Below, in pieces: positions 33,247-33,296 of a stretch of DNA of 33,296 bases. The notes beneath the pieces are model-generated. The model made no database searches. It was not told the origin of the DNA and saw only the letters and a program-made list of their open reading frames with translations. The position numbers and the translations under genes were made by a program. The stretch lies in contig CAJVPP010000409.1 of the NCBI GenBank assembly GCA_910592005.1, positions 1 through 33,296 on the forward strand. Direction: 5' to 3'. Positions within the stretch are counted from its first letter, which is position 1. Every line of letters begins with the position of its first letter. Source of the stretch: Funneliformis mosseae (taxonomy: Eukaryota; Glomeromycota; Glomeromycetes; Glomerales; Glomeraceae).

Positions 33247-33296
33247 ATGGGGCGCCTAAAACGACGAACTCAACAGTGTCGAAAGATAGCAAAGAA
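33247..33296 (+). CDS. Start of an unidentified gene, cut by the window end
   Basis: ATG opens a frame of 16 complete codons that stays open to the window edge and reads MGRLKRRTQQCRKIAK. The sequence is strongly basic and CpG-rich, unlike the AT-rich DNA before it. The product is unknown; a basic N-terminus of this type would fit a nuclear or transposon-encoded protein, but that is a guess. The start is chosen because it is the first ATG after the pyrimidine-rich leader-like stretch. Confidence 0.45.
   Translation, partial: MGRLKRRTQQCRKIAK

Overview
The window looks like a nuclear contig from a filamentous, early-diverging fungus. The best guess is an arbuscular mycorrhizal fungus (Glomeromycotina, Rhizophagus-like). 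The clues are an extremely AT-rich background, short GT-AG introns of about 65-125 bp, fungal-type genes (tetraspanin, homeodomain factor, secretory acid phosphatase), and a sharp split between a compact gene island and transposon-rich deserts. The genus is inferred from general resemblance and was not tested; other AT-rich early-diverging fungi are possible.

Layout. Positions 1 to about 21,690 form a transposon graveyard with very few CpG dinucleotides. It holds a Tc1/mariner-type element with both ends and TA duplications (3451-4753). A roughly tenfold array of a 118-bp unit (about 5100-6250) and a smaller array of about 100-bp units (about 7893-8400) follow. Two inverted copies of a small TA-flanked non-autonomous element lie at 8425-8596 and 15020-15196. 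A decayed CACTA/Tnp2-type transposase (about 9300-11250) and a long decayed LINE (about 12760-18620; RRM-like ORF1, reverse transcriptase, RNase H) fill most of the rest. The second small element sits inside the LINE. Stop codons in these relics often fall where CAA, CAG or TGG would be expected, and copies differ at CG/CA or CG/TG positions, as expected from cytosine methylation followed by deamination.

Positions of about 21,700 to 30,540 are a gene island with higher GC and frequent CpG. Three intact genes could be reconstructed. A seven-exon tetraspanin (23177-24424, plus strand, 237 aa) is convergent with a four-exon tartrate-resistant-type purple acid phosphatase (24672-26108, minus strand, 373 aa). 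A two-exon homeodomain transcription factor follows (27941-29650, minus strand, 544 aa) with a clear TATA box. All junctions were chosen by GT-AG sites, frame continuity and family motifs.

From about 30,540 to 33,000 the sequence returns to AT-rich desert with nothing recognisable. Composition recovers at the right edge, where a new reading frame opens at 33247 and runs off the window.

The three island genes are not an operon and need not work together. A tentative link is that the acid phosphatase, a CACGTG box upstream of it, and a neighbouring homeodomain protein recall the yeast Pho4/Pho2 control of phosphatases; this is only a hypothesis. I found no clearly undescribed system. The most testable oddities are the tandem array with splice-like motifs, the methylation-like decay, and the paired RRxSxP sites in the homeodomain protein.
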